Below, piece by piece: positions 1-5,142 of a stretch of 6,111 bases of DNA (position 1 is the stretch's first letter; each line of letters begins with the position of its first letter). A program made the translations under genes and the position numbers. Under the pieces are notes generated by a model. It was not told the DNA's origin. It ran no database searches and worked only from the letters and a program-made list of their open reading frames with translations. The stretch spans positions 1-6,111 of the forward strand of contig ONFK01000107.1 in the NCBI GenBank assembly GCA_900317065.1. Reading direction: 5' to 3'. Source of the stretch: an uncultured Bacteroidales bacterium. GTDB lineage: Bacteria > Bacteroidota > Bacteroidia > Bacteroidales > UBA932.

Positions 1-1522
1 CGATGCTGGTAGCGCCCATGTCGCGGGTTATCCTGTAGCCGACTCCGCGGTTCAGCCGCAACGCGCAGAACTGCTTCCACTCTTTTTCGTCCATCATCCC
101 CAGATTCCATTCGCGCGTGGTGCCCGGGATGGTGCCGACAAGCAGATTCTGCATTGAACTGCTCATCGTCCTGCCGCTCGCTTCCTGCACGAGATACGCG
201 CTCTTCCCGCCCATGATGCGGGCTTCGGAGAGATCGAGACCGGTAAGGATTCCATGGGCCGTGGAGCCCGATTCGGAGGGGGCTCCGGCCATAGTCCTGA
301 TAAGTGCGATATCCGCTCCGTCCAGCTTGCCGGAGACCTTGAGATAAGAGATTGTATTCCGCTGGTTTTCAGGTATAAGCGACGCCAACGTCCCAGTCTT
401 GCGCACATGCACGCTGAGGCTGTCTCCCGGCTCCCGCAGAGGCTCTATCCCAAAGAGGATTTCATCGAACGGGAGTTCGGCGCGTGCAGCATCGTAGTAG
501 CCGTCGCAGTAGCCGTTCCATCCCCAGATGAAATGCAGGAAATCACCCCGGTAACCGTCGCACAGGAAGCTATGGTCTCCCCCGCCCAGAACCACCGGAC
601 GGCCGGCATCTATTTCGCTGCGGACAATGCGGAGCATCCTCTCGAAAGGGATGTTGCTGAGGTAGGTGCTCGTGGGGCTGTAGTGCCAGTTGCAGATAAG
701 TGCGGCGCGGAGGTCGATGATTGAGGAGGATGAATACCGGAGGCCCAGCCTGGTGTGTATGGATGCGGCGCATCGGAGGATGAGATCCGGCATATCCGGA
801 TTGTTCCAGTCAATGATGCGGCCGCCTAGGGCCAGGGTGCTGTCCCGGTCTTGAATAAAAAGGCGGCCTGTGCCTTCCGCCTGCTCCGGGTATCTATAGA
901 AAGACAGGATTTCCGCCAGGGCTACCGAACCGCATCCGCTGATGCATTTCTTTCCGGAGATGCCGGGGATGAGGGCGTTGTAGGGGGCGTTCTGGGCGAA
1001 AGAGCGCAGCCCCGGGAGTTGCACGGATGCGCCGGAATCCGGGGCGGCGGGGTTTGTGCCGGCGACAGAGTGAGATGCGGATGCCGAGGCTGTGCCATAG
1101 GCCTGGAAGATATCCGCAACGGGGCCGTCACCATCTTTTTTCCCGGACCACATCCTTGTTCCAATGCCATAGGCGACGATTTCCGAAAGACGGACGTCCA
1201 CCCAAGCGTAGCACTTGTTCCTGTAATCCTCGAAGGCTGCCACCCTGCCGTCCCCATAGCGGAAACGCAAGCGTTCGCACGGCTGACCGAGTCCTTCGAG
1301 GAAGGCTGCAGCCGCCGCCCACGCATTCCTGTATTCTTCCGGGGTGTTTTCCGGCGGTTCCAGCTGCAAGTTTTCCCTGGCGGTCTGCATCCCCCGTTCC
1401 TGTGCCGTTCGCATTCCGGATGCGCTTGCGGACTGCATCCGGGGTTCGCCGGCGGCCATCTCCGCACTTGCCGAAAGTGCGGCGGCGATAATCAAAGACC
1501 AGTAGATGAAGCGACGGATCAT
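1..1522 (-). CDS. Secreted C10-family cysteine peptidase (streptopain/SpeB-like) with BspA-type LRR region, 3' end beyond the window
   Basis: The frame is open for 507 codons and runs off the left edge, so the C-terminus is missing. Residues 1-20 look like a Sec signal peptide (MIRR, then a hydrophobic stretch, then ASA) without a lipobox cysteine. Residues 21-170 have no motif I recognise and would be the pro-region; M[QR][ST]A recurs three times at about 29-48. The C10 catalytic core follows: CISGCGSVALAEIL places the nucleophile at Cys197, then SFYRYP. GGGDHSFLCDGY supplies catalytic His317, and FIWGWNGYCDGYY (331-343) is the family Trp-Gly-Trp segment. From about 388, ISYLKVSGKLDGADIALIRTMAG and LTGLDLSEARIMGG resemble the entry to BspA-like leucine-rich repeats. 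By family, C10 enzymes are exported proteases (SpeB, interpain A, B. fragilis Bfp). Cleavage of extracellular proteins is inferred. In-frame ATGs at 1540 and 1558 are alternative starts; 1522 gives the most typical signal peptide. Confidence 0.85.
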   Translation of the reverse strand, partial: MIRRFIYWSLIIAAALSASAEMAAGEPRMQSASASGMRTAQERGMQTARENLQLEPPENTPEEYRNAWAAAAAFLEGLGQPCERLRFRYGDGRVAAFEDYRNKCYAWVDVRLSEIVAYGIGTRMWSGKKDGDGPVADIFQAYGTASASASHSVAGTNPAAPDSGASVQLPGLRSFAQNAPYNALIPGISGKKCISGCGSVALAEILSFYRYPEQAEGTGRLFIQDRDSTLALGGRIIDWNNPDMPDLILRCAASIHTRLGLRYSSSSIIDLRAALICNWHYSPTSTYLSNIPFERMLRIVRSEIDAGRPVVLGGGDHSFLCDGYRGDFLHFIWGWNGYCDGYYDAARAELPFDEILFGIEPLREPGDSLSVHVRKTGTLASLIPENQRNTISYLKVSGKLDGADIALIRTMAGAPSESGSTAHGILTGLDLSEARIMGGKSAYLVQEASGRTMSSSMQNLLVGTIPGTTREWNLGMMDEKEWKQFCALRLNRGVGYRITRDMGATSI

Positions 1523-1528
1523 AATATG

Positions 1529-1536
1529 CAAATATA
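1529..1536 (-). promoter_or_regulatory. -7 promoter element of the C10 peptidase gene
   Basis: On the minus strand this reads TATATTTG, a full match to the Bacteroidota TAnnTTTG element and identical to the elements before fabD and the tRNA. No good -33 TTTG is visible at about 20 nt upstream. It ends only 6 nt before the ATG at 1522, so the predicted transcript would be nearly leaderless. A 6-bp inverted repeat, ATATGC (1524-1529) and GCATAT (1537-1542), frames it and could be an operator or chance. Confidence 0.5.
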
Positions 1537-1568
1537 GCATATATTTCAAGAGAAACATACGCGTAAGT

Positions 1569-1601
1569 TTGTATGCAGGAAGCCCGGTTTTGCATACAAG
1601 T
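1569..1601. repeat. Palindromic intergenic repeat, copy 1
   Basis: This 33-nt unit has perfect 9-bp inverted arms, TTGTATGCA (1569-1577) and TGCATACAA (1591-1599), around a 13-nt loop containing AGCCCGG. It matches copy 2 (1620-1652) at 29 of 33 positions, and the two copies are separated by 18 nt of unrelated sequence. It lies in the gap between the AlkZ-like gene and the C10 peptidase gene. It could form a hairpin in the RNA of either strand, but no T-run follows it, so it is not a canonical terminator. Confidence 0.85.
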
Positions 1602-1619
1602 GGCAGGTTTTCGGAGGAG

Positions 1620-1652
1620 ATGTATGCAAAAAGCCCCGTTTTGCATACAAGT
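1620..1652. repeat. Palindromic intergenic repeat, copy 2
   Basis: Second copy of the 33-nt unit, with longer perfect arms: TGTATGCAAAA (1621-1631) and TTTTGCATACA (1639-1649), 11 bp with the 7-nt loop AGCCCCG. It differs from copy 1 at positions 1, 10, 11 and 18 of the unit. The arms of one copy could also pair with those of the other. It starts 32 nt downstream of the AlkZ-like stop codon, so a role in 3'-end formation or mRNA protection for that gene is possible, as is a REP-like mobile repeat. Confidence 0.85.
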
Positions 1653-1683
1653 CCCGGAATTTCAAAGGAGAGATGAGCCGGGT

Positions 1684-2487
1684 TCAGCGAAGGAGGCGGG
1701 AGATGAGGCGGTCGGCAGTTGCGGAGGGCATTGAGGAAAGGGAGGGGGCGGCGCGGTGGATGAGGTCCGAGAGGAATTCGTAGGATTCGGCGGGAGTGCG
1801 GCCGGTGCGCAGGGTGCGACGTTCGAGGAAGGCCTCGAAGGGGAAGCCGCCGGGAGCTGGGCCGGAATCTTCGAAGAGGGCTTCCGGAGTGCAGAAGGTG
1901 CTGACCTGCCAGCCGTTGTAGTGAAGGTCCTGCCCGCGGTAGACGCGACGTATATCGCCCGTCACCACCCTGGTCTGCATCTGCAGCCGGGCCATCAGGG
2001 CATCCGCAGCGCTCTTCTTTAGCCCAAGCAGGCGACGCACTTCCTTCATCTCCACGGACCCCTTCTCAGCAAGCAGGTCCAGAACGCGCCGCTGATCCGC
2101 CGAAGGCTGATACTCAGGACGCGGACGGCGCCAGTTCATCAGCTCGCGGTAGACCTCGAAAGTCGCGAAAGCGGCCTTGCCGCCGAGCAGGAACTTGCCG
2201 TAGGCGATGTCGCCGCTCTGCACGCAGGCGATTTTCCAGTCCCAGGGCCCGAGGGTATCCTCCTCCCCGTCGAACCAATACTCGCGCGGGGTCCACTCCT
2301 CTATCGACCATCCGGGAACGGGATTCTCGAAGAACGGGACGAGGCCCGCCTCCCGCACTGCCGCCACCATCGCTTCGGCACTGTTTACACAAAGTGCCCG
2401 GCCACCATTGCGGATGCCGGGCACTATGTCTTTCTTTTGGCTGATGGACACTACTAGAACTGATAGTTGATGCCGATTCCGATCCAA
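1684..2487 (-). CDS. AlkZ-related winged-helix protein, function unassigned
   Basis: 267 residues from the first ATG. The core resembles small AlkZ-related/winged-helix proteins I know from gut Bacteroidales and Clostridia. Visible blocks are EAGLVPFFENPVPGWSIEEW (about 46-65), EYWF...GPWDWK (69-85), AYGKF (95-99), a probable helix-turn-helix at about 128-166, RLQMQT (167-172), and GWQVSTFCTPEALF (192-205). AlkZ enzymes are DNA glycosylases that unhook crosslinked or alkylated bases using a QxQ motif. The QMQ here sits after the helix-turn-helix, so equivalence is doubtful and glycosylase activity is not claimed. The start is unresolved. ATG2487 overlaps the upstream omp gene by 34 nt. GTG2424 (246 aa) clears the overlap but lies inside a stable hairpin. 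ATG2370 (228 aa) would trim what looks like the conserved N-terminus. It is probably cotranscribed with omp. Confidence 0.7.
   Translation of the reverse strand: MDRNRHQLSVLVVSISQKKDIVPGIRNGGRALCVNSAEAMVAAVREAGLVPFFENPVPGWSIEEWTPREYWFDGEEDTLGPWDWKIACVQSGDIAYGKFLLGGKAAFATFEVYRELMNWRRPRPEYQPSADQRRVLDLLAEKGSVEMKEVRRLLGLKKSAADALMARLQMQTRVVTGDIRRVYRGQDLHYNGWQVSTFCTPEALFEDSGPAPGGFPFEAFLERRTLRTGRTPAESYEFLSDLIHRAAPSLSSMPSATADRLISRLLR
2393..2425 (-). terminator. GC-rich hairpin just after the omp stop codon; terminator or translational hairpin
   Basis: Perfect 10-bp inverted repeat: minus-strand AGTGCCCGGC and GCCGGGCACT with a 13-nt loop, starting 28 nt after the omp stop codon. On the minus strand it is followed by TTGTGT, a poor U-tract. 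It could be a weak terminator or attenuator of omp. It lies within the nominal AlkZ-like reading frame and sequesters that gene's alternative GTG start at 2424. Confidence 0.45.
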
Positions 2488-3836
2488 GGGTCGGCTACCA
2501 TCTCGTTGTAGAAGCAGTGAGCCAGCTCCACTGAGACGATGAAGTTCTGGTTCATGGCGATCTTCAGACCCGCACCTGCGCTGGTGACCACATCGCCGGC
2601 CTTGGCGGTGTCGTAGATGGCAGAATTGCCTGCACCTGCGAAAGGAGCGATGAGCGGATCATATACGCGTCCGGAGGAATCGGCCAGTTTCTTGAACACG
2701 TCTTCCCTGTAGCCCTTGGTCACGATGCCGGCGTCGAAGAAAGGATTGACGGCGATGTAGAAGTACTGGTTCAGGAGCTTGAATGAAACCAACTTGACGC
2801 GGAGTTCCATGTTGGCCCATGCGAAACCCTCGGTGAGGATGCGGTTCTCGCGTATGCCGCGGATGGTGTTGGCGCTGCCGAATCCCTCGGAGATCATGTT
2901 ACGCTGCACAAGCAGGGGCACGTTCTGGATCATGTAGAAGGGCGTCTCCCCCGCTATGGTCTGCTGCCATGCAAGACGGTATGCGAACACAGGATCGCCT
3001 GCCTTGAACAGATGTACGGGCAGGGTGATGTAGTGGCGGAAATAGGCGCAGGCCTTGAGGTAGCGGTGGTCCAGCACGTTTCCGTTCAGATAGGCCTCCG
3101 CCCAGATGCCCTTGTTGGGAGCGGCCTCGATGTCGCGGGTGTCGTAAACGGCTCCGGCGTTGATTTCCAGGGCGTTGCCGCCTTCGGCTTCATCGGAGTG
3201 GATGGCGTCGATGGCCTGATATGCCTTGTAGAGAGTGACATCGGTGTCGTAGGTATTCTCGTTCTTGGAGCTCTCTCTCATGTCTCCCATCTGCCAGTTC
3301 CAGAAGTTCAGGCCGGCGGCCCAGTTGAGATTGTCGGTGATGCGTCCCTGCACGTTGGCGAGAGCGCGGAACATCTTGCGGCTCATGCCGTAGTAGTTGA
3401 TGCCGTGCTGGTTGCCGTCAAGGCCCGGATGGAGCATCGCGCCCTCCTTGTTTGCCCAGAGGTCGTAGTTCTGCAGGGCTGGAGTGCCGTTGAAACCCCA
3501 GAAGTTGTACATGGGGTCGTTGACGTATGTTACCGATGCATTGAAGCGCATGCCGGGCACCAGATACTTCGAGTCATATGCAAGATAAAGGCGGGTGCGG
3601 CCCTTGGTGAAGTGGGATGCCTCCCAGCTGAACTTGTGGAGGGGATCCGGATAGGTGCTGCCGTCTCCATAATAATATACGTCGCCGAATGCGCCGTACT
3701 GCAAGCCGTTATCGGTAGAATAGGTGGCGCAAGGGAGGATTCCCATGCTCCAGCCCGTCTTCATCTCCTTTTCCTGCGCAAATGCTGCCGTTCCTGCCAG
3801 TAGGACAGTTACAAAGGCAAATAGTCTTTTGTTCAT
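2454..3836 (-). CDS. POTRA-less Omp85-superfamily (BamA/TamA-like) outer-membrane beta-barrel protein
   Basis: 460 residues. Residues 1-20 are a Sec signal peptide (MNKRLFAFVT, hydrophobic core, then AFA) with cleavage predicted before Gln21. The mature part has alternating aromatic/polar strands typical of a barrel. Omp85 barrel signatures are visible: YDTRDIEAAPNKGIWAEAYL (231-250), SANTIRGIRENRI (321-333, the VRGF/IRGF-type loop-6 motif with Arg326), and EGFAWANMELRV (336-347). The chain ends in INYQF with a terminal Phe460, as expected for a BAM-recognised beta-signal. About 440 mature residues leave room for a 16-strand barrel but no N-terminal POTRA domains. BamA and TamA assemble or insert outer-membrane proteins; without POTRAs that role cannot be assumed here, so transport or lipid-related functions stay open. 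The start is chosen for the signal peptide and the promoter 30 nt upstream. The AlkZ-like frame overlaps its 3' end. Confidence 0.85.
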   Translation of the reverse strand: MNKRLFAFVTVLLAGTAAFAQEKEMKTGWSMGILPCATYSTDNGLQYGAFGDVYYYGDGSTYPDPLHKFSWEASHFTKGRTRLYLAYDSKYLVPGMRFNASVTYVNDPMYNFWGFNGTPALQNYDLWANKEGAMLHPGLDGNQHGINYYGMSRKMFRALANVQGRITDNLNWAAGLNFWNWQMGDMRESSKNENTYDTDVTLYKAYQAIDAIHSDEAEGGNALEINAGAVYDTRDIEAAPNKGIWAEAYLNGNVLDHRYLKACAYFRHYITLPVHLFKAGDPVFAYRLAWQQTIAGETPFYMIQNVPLLVQRNMISEGFGSANTIRGIRENRILTEGFAWANMELRVKLVSFKLLNQYFYIAVNPFFDAGIVTKGYREDVFKKLADSSGRVYDPLIAPFAGAGNSAIYDTAKAGDVVTSAGAGLKIAMNQNFIVSVELAHCFYNEMVADPWIGIGINYQF

Positions 3837-3865
3837 TTCAGTATTAAAAATGTAGTTATAGTTTG

Positions 3866-3897
3866 CAAATTTACAAGAAAGTATTCAGAATATCAAA
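3866..3897 (-). promoter_or_regulatory. Bacteroidota-type promoter of the Omp85-like gene
   Basis: Minus strand: -33 element TTTG (3897-3894), 20-nt spacer, then -7 element TAAATTTG (3873-3866). This is the best-matching full promoter in the window. The expected transcript start near 3860 leaves an A/U-rich leader of about 24 nt before the ATG at 3836, with no Shine-Dalgarno. Confidence 0.7.
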
Positions 3898-3937
3898 AAA
3901 GAATTCGGAGCCGCAGGCGACAGAGGCGGTGTCGGAG

Positions 3938-3964
3938 GGACCTTCCCCCGTAACCGGAAGGTCC
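3938..3964 (-). other. Hairpin downstream of tRNA-Arg (9-bp stem)
   Basis: Perfect inverted repeat GGACCTTCC (3938-3946) and GGAAGGTCC (3956-3964) with a 9-nt loop. Its right arm ends exactly where the larger tRNA-linked hairpin begins (3965). In a transcript reading leftward from the tRNA it would be a second stem-loop in tandem. No U-run follows directly; the nearest is a U6 at 3900-3895. The strand is assigned only from the tRNA direction. Confidence 0.55.
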
Positions 3965-4006
3965 GGGTACGAGATAAGGCAGCCGCAGCTGCCTTATCTC
4001 GTACCC
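3965..4006 (-). terminator. Long perfect hairpin overlapping the tRNA-Arg 3' end, possible terminator or processing element
   Basis: Perfect 19-bp inverted repeat: plus-strand arms at 3965-3983 and 3988-4006, separated by 4 nt. Read as minus-strand RNA the loop is UGCG closed by C-G, which fits the very stable UNCG tetraloop class. On the plus strand the loop is CGCA, so the structure makes most sense as RNA made with the tRNA. The 5' arm begins with the last five nucleotides of the tRNA (GGGTA), so the hairpin competes with the acceptor stem. No poly-U follows, so termination is not certain. Confidence 0.6.
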
Positions 4007-4073
4007 CCGAGGCGAATCGAACGCCTATCGTCGGAACCGGAATCCGAAATTCTATCCATTAAACTACAGGGGC
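4002..4073 (-). tRNA. tRNA-Arg (anticodon CCG)
   Basis: 72 nt with a complete cloverleaf. The acceptor stem is GCCCCTG with CGGGGGT (two G-U pairs) and discriminator A73. The D-stem is GTTT with GAAT, around AATGGATA. The anticodon stem is TCGGA with TCCGA, enclosing the loop TTCCGGT, so the anticodon is CCG and reads the arginine codon CGG. The variable loop has 4 nt. The T-stem is AGGCG with CGCCT, around TTCGATT. CCA is not encoded; the genomic sequence continues CGAGATAAGG and must be trimmed and CCA added. It has its own divergent promoter, shared as a mirror image with fabD, and a long hairpin starts inside its 3' end. Confidence 0.95.
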
Positions 4074-4105
4074 GTGCCCGTTAACGGAATGTCCGTGCGG
4101 GACTG

Positions 4106-4113
4106 CAAATATA
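4106..4113 (-). promoter_or_regulatory. -7 promoter element of tRNA-Arg(CCG)
   Basis: On the minus strand this reads TATATTTG, matching TAnnTTTG. The start site would be near 4100, giving a leader of about 27 nt before the mature tRNA at 4073. The -33 position (4137-4134) reads TTTA, one base off TTTG, and overlaps the end of the fabD -7 region. It is the exact reverse complement of the fabD -7 element. Confidence 0.6.
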
Positions 4114-4125
4114 CCAATTTTTTGC

Positions 4126-4133
4126 TATATTTG
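4126..4133 (+). promoter_or_regulatory. -7 promoter element of fabD
   Basis: TATATTTG on the plus strand, matching TAnnTTTG. The start site would be near 4139, leaving an A/U-rich leader of about 15 nt before the ATG at 4154 and no Shine-Dalgarno. The -33 region falls on the tRNA -7 element and lacks a clear TTTG, so the two promoters overlap. Confidence 0.65.
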
Positions 4134-4153
4134 TAAACTTAAACCTAAATCGA

Positions 4154-5044
4154 ATGAAAGCATACGTATTCCCCGGACAGGGGGCCCAGTTCTCCGGAAT
4201 GGGCAAGGAACTCTACGAAAGCAGTCCCGAGGCGAAGGCCTTGATGGATAAGGCAAACGACATCCTGGGCTTCAGGATTACAGATATTATGTTCGCAGGC
4301 ACCGACGAGGAGCTCAAAGCCACCAAGGTCACCCAGCCCGCAATCTTCATACATTCAGTGGCGCTTGCCCTCTGCACTCCCGGGCTCGACAGGCCCGACA
4401 TGGTGGGAGGACACTCCCTCGGCGAGTTCTCCGCCCTGGTGGCCTCCGGCGCGGTGAGTTTCGAAGACGGCCTCAAGCTGGTCGCAGTCCGTGCGAACGA
4501 GATGCAGAAATGCTGCGAGAAGGTGCCCGGCACAATGGCCGCCATCATCGGCATGCCCACCGAGAAGGTCGAGGAGATATGCGGGAGCATCGACGGAGTA
4601 GTGATCCCCGCGAACTACAACTGCGACGGTCAGATAGTTATCTCCGGAGAGAAGGAGGCGGTTCTCGCCGCGTGCGAGGCCTGCAAGCAGGCGGGCGCCA
4701 AGCGCGCCCTTCCCCTCGCGGTGAGCGGAGCCTTCCACTCCCCGCTCATGGAACCCGCCCGCGCCGAACTCGCGAAGGCCATCGAAGCCACCGAGGTGCG
4801 CGCCCCGCGCTGCCCCATCTACCAGAACGTGACCGCCCTGCCCGAAACGGACCCTGTCCGCATCAAGGAGAATCTCCTGAAGCAGCTCACCAGCCCCGTG
4901 CGCTGGACCCAGAGCGTGAAGAACATGCTCGCTGACGGCGCCACCGAGTTCACCGAACTCGGCCCCGGCACGGTTCTGCAGGGTCTCGTGAAGCGCATCA
5001 GCGGCGCTGCGGGCACTGCCGTTGACATAAACGGCTTGACATAG
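4154..5044 (+). CDS. fabD: Malonyl-CoA:acyl carrier protein transacylase
   Basis: 296 residues, a usual full length for the family. The cytoplasmic enzyme moves the malonyl group from CoA to the phosphopantetheine of acyl carrier protein, feeding type II fatty-acid elongation. All key residues are visible. FPGQGAQ (6-12) has oxyanion Gln9, GGHSLGE (85-91) has nucleophile Ser88, Arg113 in VAVRANEMQ binds the malonyl carboxylate, and AFHSPLM has catalytic His195. NYNCDGQIVISG (154-165) and ELGPGTVLQGL (268-278) are further family blocks. The ATG at 4154 directly precedes the canonical N-terminus KAYVFPGQG and has a -7 element 20 nt upstream. It is divergent from tRNA-Arg and 98 nt upstream of nifJ, not next to other fab genes. 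Confidence 0.98.
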   Translation: MKAYVFPGQGAQFSGMGKELYESSPEAKALMDKANDILGFRITDIMFAGTDEELKATKVTQPAIFIHSVALALCTPGLDRPDMVGGHSLGEFSALVASGAVSFEDGLKLVAVRANEMQKCCEKVPGTMAAIIGMPTEKVEEICGSIDGVVIPANYNCDGQIVISGEKEAVLAACEACKQAGAKRALPLAVSGAFHSPLMEPARAELAKAIEATEVRAPRCPIYQNVTALPETDPVRIKENLLKQLTSPVRWTQSVKNMLADGATEFTELGPGTVLQGLVKRISGAAGTAVDINGLT

Positions 5045-5045
5045 T

Positions 5046-5077
5046 CAGCCGCATAATCGGGCTGCGGAGCATTTTTT
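5046..5077 (+). terminator. Weak terminator-like hairpin after fabD
   Basis: CAGCC (5046-5050) pairs with GGCTG (5060-5064) across a 9-nt loop, and a T6 run lies at 5072-5077. The 7-nt gap between stem and T-run and the short stem make this a poor intrinsic terminator. A 10-nt direct repeat CTGCGGAGCA (5062-5071 and 5078-5087) flanks the T-run. Confidence 0.35.
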
Positions 5078-5092
5078 CTGCGGAGCAGACCG

Positions 5093-5100
5093 TATTTATG
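5093..5100 (+). promoter_or_regulatory. Possible -7 element for nifJ
   Basis: TATTTATG differs from TAnnTTTG at one fixed position and sits 42 nt upstream of the nifJ ATG. No clear -33 element is visible. It is the best candidate in the 98-nt gap; otherwise nifJ would depend on read-through from fabD. Confidence 0.3.
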
Positions 5101-5126
5101 CGGATGACAAAGAACGACAACACATA

Positions 5127-5142
5127 ATTATATCGATATAAT
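5127..5142. promoter_or_regulatory. Perfect 16-bp palindrome abutting the nifJ start codon
   Basis: ATTATATCGATATAAT is a perfect palindrome whose last base directly precedes the ATG at 5143. It could be an operator for a dimeric regulator, an RNA hairpin at the ribosome docking site, or simply an A/T-rich Bacteroidota leader that happens to be symmetric. Confidence 0.45.

Noticed and set aside
922..1467. 181-codon minus-strand open frame
   Set aside because: Lies in another frame of the C10 peptidase gene; the translation is Pro/Arg-rich and low in complexity.
851..1537. 228-codon plus-strand open frame
   Set aside because: It is antisense to the C10 peptidase gene, whose catalytic motifs and signal peptide are clear; the Cys/Arg/Gly-rich translation has no recognisable domain. 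The long frame comes from GC-biased third positions.
1128..1646. 172-codon minus-strand open frame starting in the palindromic repeats
   Set aside because: Its first residues are translated repeat DNA and the rest is an off-frame reading of the C10 gene.
1569..1652. Minimal CRISPR array
   Set aside because: Only two units, with an 18-nt interval too short for a spacer, strong internal palindromes and no cas genes nearby.
3012..3803. 263-codon plus-strand open frame
   Set aside because: Antisense to the Omp85-like gene; Val/Gly/Ala-rich translation without domain or plausible start context.
3895..3934. Terminator for the tRNA transcript made of a small stem (3918-3934) and U6 (3900-3895)
   Set aside because: The stem is only 5 bp and 17 nt away from the U-run. 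The U-run is better explained as containing the -33 TTTG of the omp promoter.
3863..4084. 73-codon plus-strand open frame
   Set aside because: It runs through the omp promoter, two hairpins and the antisense of the tRNA, and the translation is not protein-like.
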